A DNA stretch of 64,000 nucleotides from Oceanicola sp. D3 (lineage in GTDB: Bacteria > Pseudomonadota > Alphaproteobacteria > Rhodobacterales > Rhodobacteraceae): positions 2,790,001 through 2,854,000 of the forward strand of contig NZ_CP040932.1 of NCBI RefSeq assembly GCF_006351965.1, given 5' to 3'. Made by a program: the position numbers and the translations under genes. This document shows positions 26,301-35,220 of the stretch, piece after piece. The notes under the pieces were generated by a model. That model made no database searches, was not told the origin of the DNA, and worked only from the letters and a program-made list of their open reading frames with translations. Each line of letters opens with the position of its first letter. The stretch's first letter is position 1.

Positions 26301-29300
26301 TGGTGGTGCCACTGTTGGTTACAACCGAGGTGCCGTCGAGGTTCAGGTCGGTGGCCGCATCGAGGGTAGAGCCGCTGGCGACCGTCACAGTCGATCCCAC
26401 GAGGGTGATGGCGCTATCCGAAGACAGGGTGCCCGCGTCGTCCACGATGAGGCTTGCGTTCACGTCCACGTCGTCGGCGTTCAGCTCGCTGCCGTCAAAC
26501 TCGACGGTGCCGCCGGTGTTGTTGGTGAAGGTGCCGTTGACCGTGAGATCGCCCGCGAGGGTGGTGGCGCTGTTATTGGTGAAGTCACCCGAGCCACCCG
26601 AACCGATGGTGCCCGAGAGCGTGGCCGAGGTGGCGGCGGCGGTGTTGGAGAAATCGCCGCTGATGTTGCCCGACGAGGTGATGACGCCATTGTTGATGAC
26701 ATCGCCATCCAGCAGGGCGGTGGAGTTGAAGCCGTTCACCGAGTTGTTGGTGATATTCGGGGTCGCACCATTGGTGGCGGTGATCACGCCGTCGGCGGTG
26801 ATCGCGCCCATTGTCGACGCAAAGGTGACGGTATCGCCCTCAAGCGTGCCGCCGCCTAGAGCCAGCGTGCCGGAGCCATTGAAGGCAAGCGCCCCAGCCG
26901 CATCGACCGCACCACCATTCACGTCGATGTTGCCGACGCTGTTGAACGTCGCAGTCGTGCCCGCGTTGATCGTGCCGCCGTTCATGTCGAGGGCCGAACT
27001 GGAAGTGTAATCGAACGTGGTGCCCGCATCCAGCGTGCCGCTGCCAGAGAAGGTCAGCGCGCCACCGTTGATATCGACGGCCATGTCAACGCCAAGGTCG
27101 CCCGCAAGGTCGGTGCTGCCATTGTCTTGGGTGTAGTTGCCGGTCACGTCGCTGGTGCCGGTGGAGCCTGCCTCCACGTTGACAGTGCCGGAATTGGTCA
27201 CATCGCCAACAATCTGGCCGCCGTTGATGTTGGCAACACCACCCGCCTCGTTGTCGAGGTCCGCCGAAAGCGTGCCGCCGTCGACCGAGAGCGTGCCCAC
27301 GGTGTTGAGGAACGTCCCTGCCCCGCCGTTCACGCTGAGGTCGCCGGTGTCAGAGATCGTTACCGTTGCATTGGCAGCGTTGTTGCCGAAGGCAGTGTTG
27401 TTGTTGTCAAAGCCGGTCACATCGAGCGAGCCGGTGCCGCTGACAGTTACATCGCCAAGGTTGTTGGCGAAGGTGGTGGTATCCATCGTGCCAGCCGACA
27501 CATTCACCGAAGCGCCCGCGCCATTGTTAGTGACGGCGCCGGTGGTCAGCGTGCCACTGCCCGCCTGGGTGATGGTGCCGCTTGCGCTGTTGGTCACGGC
27601 GCCGCTGATCGTCATGTTGCCGGTATCGGTGGCTGCATCGCCGTTGGTGATGGTCCCGGTGTTGCCGGTGATCGGCGCATTGATGTTGAAGGTGCCGTCG
27701 TCGAGGTTCTCCAGATCGCCCGCATTGGTGCCGGTGATCGAGGCGATGGTCACGGTGCCTCCGCCATTGTTGGTGATTGAGCCATTGGTATTGTTCGTCG
27801 TCGCACCCAACACCAGCGCGGTGCCACTGCTGGACGAGACGTCGATAGAACCATCGTTGGTCGTGGCGCCCGCAACCGAGAAGGTCGAAGTGCCCTGCAC
27901 GGTGATCGCACCCGAGTTGCCAAGCGTACCTGAGAAATCGGCATCCGCCCCTACAAGGTTATTGACGGTACCGTCAGCGCTCACCGCCAGGTTCACCGCA
28001 TCGACATCGCCCGAGTTGTTCACAATGCCATTGGTCACGTTAAGGGTGCCGGTGGCAGAGGTGGTCGCGTCCACCGCGCCATTGGAGGCAACGGCGAGGA
28101 TAGCGCCACTGTCGATGGTCACATCGGTGTCTGAACTGAGCGTGCCGTTGGTCACAGCCACATTGGCGTCGATGTCCACGTCACCGGCCGAGAGGGCGTT
28201 GCCGCCCATGTCGGAGAGGGTGCCGCCGTCATGGCTGTAGATACCGGTGACGGTGAGCGTGCCGCCGGAGACATCCACGGCACCGCCGGTGTTCGTCACC
28301 GCGCCATCGACGGTGGCTATGTCGGTGGTGGTCATCGAGCCGCCCGAAACGGTCACGTCACCGGTGACAGCCCCGGTGGCCGCGCCGGTACCGGCAAGCG
28401 TGAAGGTGCCGGAGGTGTCCAGCCCGTTGGCGCCGGTGCCCACATCCAGCGTGCCGCCCGAGGCGATCACAAGCGCGTCGTCGTTGTTGAAGGCCCCTGC
28501 CCCGCTGGCCACACTCAGCGTGCCACCGTTGTTGATGGTCACGGTGCCGTCGGTATTGGTTGCGGTGGTCGTCACCTCGAAGGTATCGCCCTCCACGGTC
28601 AGCGATGCTCCGGTGCCGTTGAGGCTGAGCGTATCCACCGTGGCCGCGCCGTTGCTTGTCATCGCACCGTTGCCGGTGAGGTTGATCGTGCCAGCGGCGA
28701 AGTTGGTGCCGTCATGGTCGATGAAACCGTTGCCGGAAACGTTGATGGTTGCATCGTTGGGAGCACCGGTATCGCTGTCATCGGCAAGGAAGATGCCATC
28801 GTTGTCGAGAAACGCGTTGCCGGTCATCTCCACGGTGCCACCCACGGTGACCGTTACGCTGTTACCATTGCCCACATTGAAGCTGGAATCGTCCTGCAGG
28901 GTCAGGTTGGTGCCCGCCGTGACGATGGTGCCGGTCGAGTTGATGTTGATCTCGCCGTCGTTGAGGTTGTTGATGTTGCCCGTGACCGCAGTTGCCGCCA
29001 GCGTGGAGCCCACGCCGTTGAGATTGTAGATACCGGTCGGCGCGCCATCGACGCTGTCGTTGTTGATGTCGCCGGCCACGTCAGTCACGTCAGCGCCCGC
29101 CGCGATGTTCACGGTGGTGTCGTTGTTGATGGTGTTGCCGGTGCCCACGAGGCTGGCGTTATCGCCCACGGTAACCCCACCGGTGCCGGCGGTGTTGATG
29201 GTTTCGGCCGTGACGGTCACGCCATTGGCGATCACAAGCGAGCCCGCGCCGGAGGTGCTGAGGTCGCCGGTGCCGCCGCCATCGCTATCGATGGTGATAT

Positions 29301-31833
29301 CTGCATTGGCAGCCAGCACGCTGTTGTCGGTGACCGAGATCGAACCGACATCGGTAAGCGTGCTCTCCACGTTCACGGTGCCGCCGTTGCTCACGCTGAT
29401 GTCGTTGTCGTTTGCGCTGACGGGGTTGACGCCATTGTCGATGGTCACAACGCCGGTCGCGCCATCCGCCACCACGTCATAGTCGTAGTCGTCGGTAATT
29501 GTCTGCGCCACCTGAGCGACAATTTCGTCGGTCACGAAGCTCAGATCGTTGCCGTCGAGCGCATCCGGATCGGTCTGGGTATAGCCGGTGGCGAGAGTGA
29601 TGCTGGCGGCAGTAATGGTCAGATCGCCGCTTGTAGTATCAAGATTGCCCGAGAGGGCGATAGAGCCATTGGCGTCGGTCAGGGTGATGGAAGCATCCGC
29701 TGTTGCGGTCACATCGCCCACGGCGGCGGTTGCGCCGCCTATGGTGAGGGTGTTGCCGAGGTCGAAGCCGACGCTCGCTGCATCAAAGGTGCCGGTCACG
29801 TCGAGGTCGCCAGAAACGGTGAGCGTGCCGCCGGTGGCGCTGACATTGCCATCCACGCCTGCGCCGCCGCCAAGGCCATCAGCACCGGTCCCTGCAAGAT
29901 CAAGGTCGCCGGCGCTGGTGATGTTGCCGGTGACAAGGCCGGTGGAGGTGAAATCGCCGTTGGCACCCACGGTCACGTTGCCATCGACGGAGCCGCCTGC
30001 CGTCGAGGTGAGCGCACCGTTGTCCACGTTGATCGCATCGGCCCCGAGGCCGGTTGCCGTCAGCGTATCGCCATTGGAGACGGTGACCGTAGGCGCACCG
30101 CCGCCGCCGATGAGCATCGTTTCGGTGGTCAGGTCGCCCGCCGTGGTAAGCCCTGCTCCGTTTTGAACATTGGTAAGGCCGCCAACCGTCAGATCGCCAC
30201 CCATGGTGAGGGTGGCATCGGTATTGATCTCCAACCCGCCGGTGATTCCATCGCCATCATCCGAAACACCCGAGAGGGTTGCCGTGGTCCCCTGACCGAG
30301 AGTGACGCTTCCGTTCACCCGCCCGGTAGAGGTGAGGCTAACAGCGCCCGCCCCTCCGCCGGTCAACAGGTCGGTGTCGATTGTGCCATCATTGATCACC
30401 GTCCCCGAGAAGGCGTAAACGTTGATATCGGAGGTCACGGTCGCGCCGTCGTCGATATCGAGAACACCGGCACCAGTCGAACCGAAGGTCACCTGCGCGG
30501 CAGAGTCGAGCGTATTTCCATCCGTCACATTGACCGTGCCCGAATTCACAGCAAGCGCGCCAACTGTCACATCATGGCCCACCACGATGGAATTGCCGCC
30601 ATTCTGCTGCAGCGTTCCGGTGATCTCGGCATTCCCGGTGAACGCCACTGTGCCGCCAGTCCCGTTGGTGACGCTACCGTTAATGCCCGCGAGATCGCCG
30701 GCGTCTCCGCCATTGGCTTCGCTGACCCCGGCAAGATTGAGCGTGCCCGTGTTGGTGAGCGTGCCCGCACCGCTGTTGATCGCGATCTGGCCGCCGGTGG
30801 TGCCGTCAACCGAAACCGTGCCTGCGTTGCTCGCGGAGGTATCGACTGTCAGCACCCCCGTGCTCACGTTGACGGTGCCCGAAGTCACGGTGAGCGTGCC
30901 AACCTGTGTGGCGTTGTCGACGGCGATGGCGTTGGAGCTGTTTTGCTCAAGATCGCCAGTGATCTGGAGCGCACCGCTGATGTCGAGCGCGCCGGTGCCC
31001 TGATTGGTCACACTGCCATCAACACCGCCTACACCGGTCCCGCCGGTGCCCGAAAGCGCGGCGCTGCCGTCATTTACGATTTCGCCGGTGACCAGACCGC
31101 TGGAGGTGAAAGAGCCGCCGTCGGCCACGGTGACATCCGAGGTGATGGTGCCCTGGTTGTCGAGCGTCGCGCCCGCCTGCACGTCCACATCGTCGGCAGC
31201 TGCATCAACAGTCGCCAGCGTGCCGGTATTGGTCACTGTGCCAGTGCCGGTTACGTCCATCGTGTTGACGGTGACATCGCCGTTGAGGGTGAGGTTGCCG
31301 GCTCCGGCCGTGATCAGGTCGATCCCGCCAGCGCTGCCGTCTAGCTCGGCGTTGATGATTGTCGTGCCCGTGGTCACGGTCAGCGTGGAAGCGCCAGGCG
31401 TTGCGGTGCCGCCCGTCAGCGTCAGCCCGCCGCCATCGACCGGGTCTTCCTCGATGACGATTCCATCGGCCTCGAAGGTGATGTCGCCTACTTCGACGGG
31501 GTCCAGCAGAGTGCCGTCGTTGTCGAGGGTGAGTGTCGTCGTGATGTCGATGGTGGCGTTGGCACCCTGATCCCAATCCTCAGGACCCGGGGTGCCATCA
31601 TCCCAATCACCCCCAGCGATATTTCCGCTTTGCCAGGTCCCCGTCGCGCCGCCGTCCCAGGTCAGCTCCTGCGCGTTCGCCCCATGCCCGGCTCCGAAGG
31701 TGAGCGCCAGCGCCATGGCTGTGGTGGCGAGGATCTGGCCCTTGCCCGCTGCTTTGCGTGGCCGTGGATGTGTGGCACCTGCCGAAATTGCAGTAGTAGC
31801 CACGATGCGTTGGGTGCGGAAATCGCTGCGCAT
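23305..31833 (-). CDS. giant type V autotransporter with repetitive beta-helix passenger
   Basis: A 2842-residue protein starting at the ATG at 31833, behind a GAGAGGAC ribosome site. It has an extended basic N-terminal region with a signal sequence ending near residue 55 (GHGANAQ). A passenger of about 2430 residues follows, built of short degenerate repeats rich in Gly, Thr, Asn, Asp, Ser and Val (patterns such as NNGTI, GGTLTV, SGDVTN), as in parallel beta-helix adhesins. The last 320-400 residues are an autotransporter barrel (from about GTGAWARATGG) ending IRLQF with a terminal Phe. Reading the passenger I find no Cys, no Lys and a single Arg. The gene lies between the two T6SS arms. It is probably a surface adhesin or aggregation factor; its ligand is unknown. 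Confidence 0.88.
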   Translation of the reverse strand: MRSDFRTQRIVATTAISAGATHPRPRKAAGKGQILATTAMALALTFGAGHGANAQELTWDGGATGTWQSGNIAGGDWDDGTPGPEDWDQGANATIDITTTLTLDNDGTLLDPVEVGDITFEADGIVIEEDPVDGGGLTLTGGTATPGASTLTVTTGTTIINAELDGSAGGIDLITAGAGNLTLNGDVTVNTMDVTGTGTVTNTGTLATVDAAADDVDVQAGATLDNQGTITSDVTVADGGSFTSSGLVTGEIVNDGSAALSGTGGTGVGGVDGSVTNQGTGALDISGALQITGDLEQNSSNAIAVDNATQVGTLTVTSGTVNVSTGVLTVDTSASNAGTVSVDGTTGGQIAINSGAGTLTNTGTLNLAGVSEANGGDAGDLAGINGSVTNGTGGTVAFTGNAEITGTLQQNGGNSIVVGHDVTVGALAVNSGTVNVTDGNTLDSAAQVTFGSTGAGVLDIDDGATVTSDINVYAFSGTVINDGTIDTDLLTGGGAGAVSLTSTGRVNGSVTLGQGTTATLSGVSDDGDGITGGLEINTDATLTMGGDLTVGGLTNVQNGAGLTTAGDLTTETMLIGGGGAPTVTVSNGDTLTATGLGADAINVDNGALTSTAGGSVDGNVTVGANGDFTSTGLVTGNITSAGDLDLAGTGADGLGGGAGVDGNVSATGGTLTVSGDLDVTGTFDAASVGFDLGNTLTIGGATAAVGDVTATADASITLTDANGSIALSGNLDTTSGDLTITAASITLATGYTQTDPDALDGNDLSFVTDEIVAQVAQTITDDYDYDVVADGATGVVTIDNGVNPVSANDNDISVSNGGTVNVESTLTDVGSISVTDNSVLAANADITIDSDGGGTGDLSTSGAGSLVIANGVTVTAETINTAGTGGVTVGDNASLVGTGNTINNDTTVNIAAGADVTDVAGDINNDSVDGAPTGIYNLNGVGSTLAATAVTGNINNLNDGEININSTGTIVTAGTNLTLQDDSSFNVGNGNSVTVTVGGTVEMTGNAFLDNDGIFLADDSDTGAPNDATINVSGNGFIDHDGTNFAAGTINLTGNGAMTSNGAATVDTLSLNGTGASLTVEGDTFEVTTTATNTDGTVTINNGGTLSVASGAGAFNNDDALVIASGGTLDVGTGANGLDTSGTFTLAGTGAATGAVTGDVTVSGGSMTTTDIATVDGAVTNTGGAVDVSGGTLTVTGIYSHDGGTLSDMGGNALSAGDVDIDANVAVTNGTLSSDTDVTIDSGAILAVASNGAVDATTSATGTLNVTNGIVNNSGDVDAVNLAVSADGTVNNLVGADADFSGTLGNSGAITVQGTSTFSVAGATTNDGSIDVSSSSGTALVLGATTNNTNGSITNNGGGTVTIASITGTNAGDLENLDDGTFNINAPITGNTGTITNGDAATDTGNMTISGAVTNSASGTITQAGSGTLTTGAVTNNGAGASVNVSAGTMDTTTFANNLGDVTVSGTGSLDVTGFDNNNTAFGNNAANATVTISDTGDLSVNGGAGTFLNTVGTLSVDGGTLSADLDNEAGGVANINGGQIVGDVTNSGTVNVEAGSTGTSDVTGNYTQDNGSTDLAGDLGVDMAVDINGGALTFSGSGTLDAGTTFDYTSSSALDMNGGTINAGTTATFNSVGNIDVNGGAVDAAGALAFNGSGTLALGGGTLEGDTVTFASTMGAITADGVITATNGATPNITNNSVNGFNSTALLDGDVINNGVITSSGNISGDFSNTAAATSATLSGTIGSGGSGDFTNNSATTLAGDLTVNGTFTNNTGGTVEFDGSELNADDVDVNASLIVDDAGTLSSDSAITLVGSTVTVASGSTLDAATDLNLDGTSVVTNSGTTTADTLTVASGGVVNNSSIFTVDNAVDNDGQINSTAGTLTTGAIDNAATGDINISGVAHNGTTLNGNLGTYTLSNGANATFSGDLNNNANLIENTGTGTLQATTATGNTGTIQNTGTGNLTFSGDVSNGAAGALIQSGGGTTSAASVENNGAGAVVTVSAGLLDVTGAVTNTVGTINVSAGAELEAVSLSNASGQTVDSEGLIDLGGTGTLTNEGTLDAEGTGTTAGIDGEVINQNGGTFNVTASLEVSGDVTNTDGATIVMSGDLAVGGDFIQDDTGGDGGAVTFGGFELSAVNATINTDFTVDDGTLTATGTLSNESGETLTIGTTGVVNTVTGTINGVLDNSGDFNASGDVTIAQASTNQGTGTLDAGTLTLNDDFTNLGTVGADANVGTVTNNATLTNSGTVNATSLVNSSTIDNTGAINAAVTNGGTFNSNGGSIGGDFANNNTFNINGASTMSGTFTNDGSFLDGGASSLAITGSFVNNSNITLDAGGGFSTTGGTTNGGTITAQGAGGVIGGNVSSSGTIDLSAAGADSLSVGGNLSFSGGTVAFTGADGGGNPVNEAIQVGGAVSGTVALSFSDTVFTGNLTNPSDYVLFNAGSSGGNLTFDNSLIAVNGATAYFAVYDPSSGDAYVLSDVSAGIGAVAGNIGLVQSLIGTIVNRPSSPFVSGLAYEDDDNCGTGAWARATGGSATGTARTNNGVSNLPSTVEADYAGLTLGMDYGCFDVSDSPFDIAGGMILGYNQGSTSQDVFNIDYTSGTPTPTTLLSTTETDFTQTYVGAYLAFAKDAYTADVQLRTEQTSFTFNNPVLVLQADGVTPAAGFFDEDVESQSTTLSASISYSYPLSDSLTLVPTGGFGITKSSTDDVILRDPGDQTTEVGRMVFEDHTTSIGFVGATLARTVIGEAGDSAINQFVTATYYKDFSDPLEATYISGSSALPISTEPLGDFSELSVGLSYIKILDGQVGSAKQLNASARVDGRFSDDVEALSLTAQIRLQF

Positions 31834-32241
31834 GGGAGTTATGTCCTCTCGCCTTCAAATTATCGGCACGTTTCACCGCCCACCTCGGCAGATCTCCGCG
31901 CACTTGTGCGGAACACTACTTGCCGCCAAGTCATGCGACAATGCCGAATTTTCGCCACAACCTCTTGTGCCGCCCCGCCAACACCCTCGCCCCACATTTT
32001 GTTGCCACCCCGCAACAGGCGCTATGTGAATTGCCAATGCCACCAGCGCACAAGCAGCATCCGGCCTGCGCCACGGCAGCCACAGGGGCATCCTGCGGCC
32101 ACGCATGGAATCTGCACTCCCTCTTGCGCGGTCCCCTGACGCTCCCTACATTGAGGTCACGTTATTTCAATTATTCCTTCTGGCAGACGACCGATATTTT
32201 GAGGGTCGGCCTGCAAAAATCAAAACTGGGAAGCCCCCGCG
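31834..32241. other. divergent intergenic region between the autotransporter and vgrG
   Basis: 408 bases without a credible gene. It must hold promoters for both the giant autotransporter and the rightward T6SS arm. A possible leftward promoter is at 31913-31941, with a small CGCAC-TT-GTGCG inverted repeat at 31899-31910 just inside the transcript. AT-rich sequence at 32150-32225 precedes vgrG, but I could not define its -35/-10 pair. Confidence 0.6.
31913..31941 (-). promoter_or_regulatory. possible promoter of the autotransporter gene
   Basis: On the minus strand TTGTCG (31936-31941) is followed after 17 bases by TAGTGT (31913-31918), a fair sigma-70-type pair about 80 bases upstream of the start codon. 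The assignment is by consensus match only. Confidence 0.35.
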
Positions 32242-34260
32242 ATGAGCACTCCAAGTCATAGTCAGTCTGAGCGCCTCGGGAAGTTGCACACTGTCCTGCC
32301 CTTCGACACGCTCGCCCTCCTCCGCTTTGACGGCATGGACGCCGTCAACGAATGCTTCGAGTATCACGTCGAAGCCGTCACCGAAGATGAGAATGTCGCC
32401 GTCAACCTCGACGACCTGCTCGGCACCCATATGACCGTCGAGCTTGAAGACCTTTATGGCGCGCAAAAGCTCTTCGACGGCATCGTCACCGAATGCGGCT
32501 GGGCCGATGACGGAGACAGCGGCAACACCTACCGCTTCACGCTGCGGCCCTGGTTCTGGATCATGTCCAAGCGGACAAACAACAAGATCTACCAGGAAAA
32601 GAGCTTCGAAGACATCATCAACGAGGTCTGCACCGACTTCGGCTATGACGCCGCGGGCGGGCTCGATGTGCGAATTTCCGGTGCGCTTCCAACCATGCCG
32701 CAGGAGTACATCGTTCAATACAACGAGAGCGATTTTCACTTCCTGTGCCGCCTGATGGAGCGCTACGGCGTGAACTACTACTTCACGCATGAGGCGGGCA
32801 GCCACAAGATGGTTGTGACCGACAACAACGACGGCTTCGAGCAGCTCGCCCCGTCGGAGCGCGAGTACATGGGCCACGAAGGCCAGCATGTGCACGACAA
32901 AGAGCACTTCTGGGACTGGACGCCAAACCGCCGCCTGACCACAGGCAAGGTTGCCCTGACCGATTACAACTTCAAGACGGTCGCGGCCAACATGAAGGGG
33001 GAGCAGGAAGGCGACGCCCAGCACGAATACGGCAAGCTGGAAAGCTACGAATACCCGGGCGTCTACCTTGACGGCAGCCAAGGCTCGGACGTTGCCCGCC
33101 TGCGCGCCGAGCAGTATCGCGCCCGCGACAAGCATCACACGGCCTCTGGCGATTGCATGAGCCTGACCTCGGGCATGAAGTTCACCCTCACCGGCGAGCA
33201 TCAGGACGAGGCGCTGATCGGAGAAGAGTTTATCTGCGTCCGGGCCATGCACAGCTTCCACACCGGTGGCTACGTCTCTGGCGGCGGCGGCGGCGCGGGC
33301 GAGCATGTGTTTGTCGGCAACTACGAAATGGCCCCCGGCGATGTGCCCTTCGCTCCCGAACGGAGAACGCACGAAACCCGCATGACCGGCCCGCAGACCG
33401 CAACCGTGGTCGGCGCGAGCGGCGAAGAGATCGACGTTGACGAATTCGGCCGCATCGTCTGCCAGTTTCACTGGGACCGGCTGGGCAAAAACGACGAGAA
33501 GTCCTCGATGCGCATCCGCGTCGCCCAACCCTGGGCCGGGGCCGGATGGGGCACGCTCTTTATCCCGCGCATCGGGATGGAAGTGATCGTCGAGTTTCTT
33601 GAGGGCGACCCGAACAAGCCCGTGGTGACCGGCTGTGTCTACAACGGCGACAACGCGCCCCCCTACGAACAGCCCGGCGACAAGAACTGGAATGGCATCA
33701 AGTCCAACTCCACCCTTGGCGGCGGCGGCTACAACGAGCTGGTGTTCAACGACACCAAGGGTGACGAGCTGTTCCGCCAGCACGCGCAATACGACATGGA
33801 AACCAAGGTGCTCAACAACGAGCGCCGCGAAGTTGATGTCAACCGCACCACAACGATCGGCAATGACGAGACCCGTCACGTCAAGAATGACGAAACCCAC
33901 ACGATCGACAACAACAACACCTATCTGATCAAGGGCGACGAGAACCGGACGGTCAACAAGAACCGTGAAACCAACATCGACATCGACGAGACCCTCAACG
34001 TGGGTGGCAACCAGCTCACCGAGGTGTCGGGCACCAGCACGCTGAACGCTCAGAGCGATATATCCATCAGCTCCTTGACGAAGATCACCCTGACGGTGGG
34101 GGGCTCCTCGATCACCATCGAACCGGCGTCCATCAAGCTCAGTTCGCCGATGATCGACGTCAACGCCTCCGCCCAGCTCACAACCAACGGTGGGGCGATG
34201 GCAACGCACAAGGCCGGAGGAATGATGACGATTCAGGCTGGACTGGTTAAGATCAACTAA
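32242..34260 (+). CDS. vgrG: T6SS spike protein VgrG (TssI)
   Basis: A 672-residue protein with the full VgrG layout. A gp27-like base occupies about 1-370 (QYNESDFHFLCRLMERYGVNYYF is typical). A gp5-type OB fold starts near 383 (DVDEFGRIVCQFHWDR, WAGAGWGTLFIPRIGMEVIVEFLEGDP). A repetitive beta-prism needle then runs from about 520, with repeated IGNDETRHVKNDETHTI-like units. It ends with GGMMTIQAGLVKIN, so there is no C-terminal effector extension and cargo must bind separately. It is the first gene of the rightward arm, 21 bases before the DUF6931-like gene. GGGAAG eight bases upstream is the ribosome site. No PAAR tip gene is adjacent. Confidence 0.96.
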   Translation: MSTPSHSQSERLGKLHTVLPFDTLALLRFDGMDAVNECFEYHVEAVTEDENVAVNLDDLLGTHMTVELEDLYGAQKLFDGIVTECGWADDGDSGNTYRFTLRPWFWIMSKRTNNKIYQEKSFEDIINEVCTDFGYDAAGGLDVRISGALPTMPQEYIVQYNESDFHFLCRLMERYGVNYYFTHEAGSHKMVVTDNNDGFEQLAPSEREYMGHEGQHVHDKEHFWDWTPNRRLTTGKVALTDYNFKTVAANMKGEQEGDAQHEYGKLESYEYPGVYLDGSQGSDVARLRAEQYRARDKHHTASGDCMSLTSGMKFTLTGEHQDEALIGEEFICVRAMHSFHTGGYVSGGGGGAGEHVFVGNYEMAPGDVPFAPERRTHETRMTGPQTATVVGASGEEIDVDEFGRIVCQFHWDRLGKNDEKSSMRIRVAQPWAGAGWGTLFIPRIGMEVIVEFLEGDPNKPVVTGCVYNGDNAPPYEQPGDKNWNGIKSNSTLGGGGYNELVFNDTKGDELFRQHAQYDMETKVLNNERREVDVNRTTTIGNDETRHVKNDETHTIDNNNTYLIKGDENRTVNKNRETNIDIDETLNVGGNQLTEVSGTSTLNAQSDISISSLTKITLTVGGSSITIEPASIKLSSPMIDVNASAQLTTNGGAMATHKAGGMMTIQAGLVKIN

Positions 34261-34281
34261 GGACCGGAAGGGATTCGGCAG

Positions 34282-34875
34282 GTGGGGGACTCCTCTGAAA
34301 AGACCGTCATAGCTGGCGTCACCAAGCGAAAGAACCTTCGGTTCGAGGTGGCGCACGAGCTCTATGAAGCGATCCCAGAGATCGAGGAAGACGTGACGGC
34401 GCGGCCCAACGGCCACTCCTCCGTCGATTTCATCGGGACGCTCTCGCAAAGCGATACACCCGAGGAGGCGCTGACCTATTGCGCCTACGTGCTGCCCCGG
34501 CGTTTCGCCGTCTGGTGGGGGCACGAGTGCCTCAAGAAGATCGACGACATGCTGGATGATACCGACCGCAGCATGCTGGAGCTCGCCGCCAAATGGGTGG
34601 GCGATCCCGACGAAGACAGCCGCTACCGGGCGCTGGATGCGGCGATGGAGGCCAAGGTAAAGTCTCCCGGCGTCTGGGTGGCCCTCGGGGCGGGCTGGTC
34701 TTCTGGCTCAATGGCCGGGGCCGATGTGCCCCCGGTGCCGCCCCCGCCCTTCCTAACGGCCCGCGCGGTGAACGCCGGGCTGCTTTCGGCCCTCGCCCGG
34801 TATGACGTGAAGACCCGCGCGGAGCACCTGCAAAGGTTCATTCGCATGGCCCTGATGCTGACCGAAGAAGGCTGA
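34282..34875 (+). CDS. T6SS-linked protein resembling DUF6931, function unknown
   Basis: A 197-residue cytoplasmic protein starting at GTG 34282 behind GGAAGGGA; there is no alternative ATG before the conserved part. It begins with SSEKTVIAGVTKRKN, sharing KTVI with TssL and PpkA. A mostly helical domain follows: DTPEEALTYCAYVLPRRFAVWWGHECL, then ALDAAMEAKVKSPGVWVALGAGWSSGSMAG, and a terminal helix. The resemblance to the DUF6931 family is from memory and not certain. Directly behind vgrG it could be a spike-loading adaptor or chaperone; the KTVI motif suggests instead, or as well, control by the kinase/FHA pathway. The W-W-G-H-E segment is aromatic enough for a helical repeat adaptor. Confidence 0.65.
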   Translation: MGDSSEKTVIAGVTKRKNLRFEVAHELYEAIPEIEEDVTARPNGHSSVDFIGTLSQSDTPEEALTYCAYVLPRRFAVWWGHECLKKIDDMLDDTDRSMLELAAKWVGDPDEDSRYRALDAAMEAKVKSPGVWVALGAGWSSGSMAGADVPPVPPPPFLTARAVNAGLLSALARYDVKTRAEHLQRFIRMALMLTEEG

Positions 34876-35220
34876 CGCGGCAGGCGCGCCTTTCACCGCG
34901 ATAGCTGCGGGCGGAATGGCACCAAACCCGCGATTGCCATGACCTTTTCCAACACCGCCGTTCTCCTGCTTGGCGTGGCGCATGGGCCGACACCGGCGCA
35001 GACAGAACTTCACTCATTAAGTGAAAAAGCTCCGACAACCGATTGATTGCAAAGGCCCTCTGCCCGGCCACCTTGGCACCACAAATTGCCGCAACACCAG
35101 CTGCGATCCGCCGCGCGCCGCAGCCTCCGGGCTTGCATCATACCCCCCTGAGACGTAACTCTTGATCACCAGAGATTTCCAACGCTCCCAGCGGGCGGCA
35201 TTATCCGAGCGGCGCCGATC
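34876..35220. other. 345-base gap between the DUF6931-like gene and tagH
   Basis: No convincing gene; a 35-codon frame at 34939 lacks a ribosome site. A 6-base inverted repeat (TTCACT/AGTGAA) lies at 35009-35025. The gap is long for an operon interior and suggests that tagH has its own promoter, although none is clear. The tagH start also lacks a clear ribosome site. Confidence 0.5.

Noticed and set aside
23197-26859. Open frame of 1220 codons opposite the autotransporter (also 28231-31344)
   Set aside because: Mirror image of the repetitive passenger; its repetitive look comes from the beta-helix repeats read backwards.
24500-31500. Short spaced repeats resembling a CRISPR array
   Set aside because: They are degenerate coding repeats of the beta-helix passenger with irregular spacing and no constant repeat-spacer pattern.
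32167-34524. Open frame of 785 codons antisense to vgrG
   Set aside because: vgrG matches its family along its whole length; the antisense frame is a composition effect.
34939-35046. 35-codon open frame between the DUF6931-like gene and tagH
   Set aside because: No ribosome site, no recognisable feature, and typical of chance frames at this GC content.
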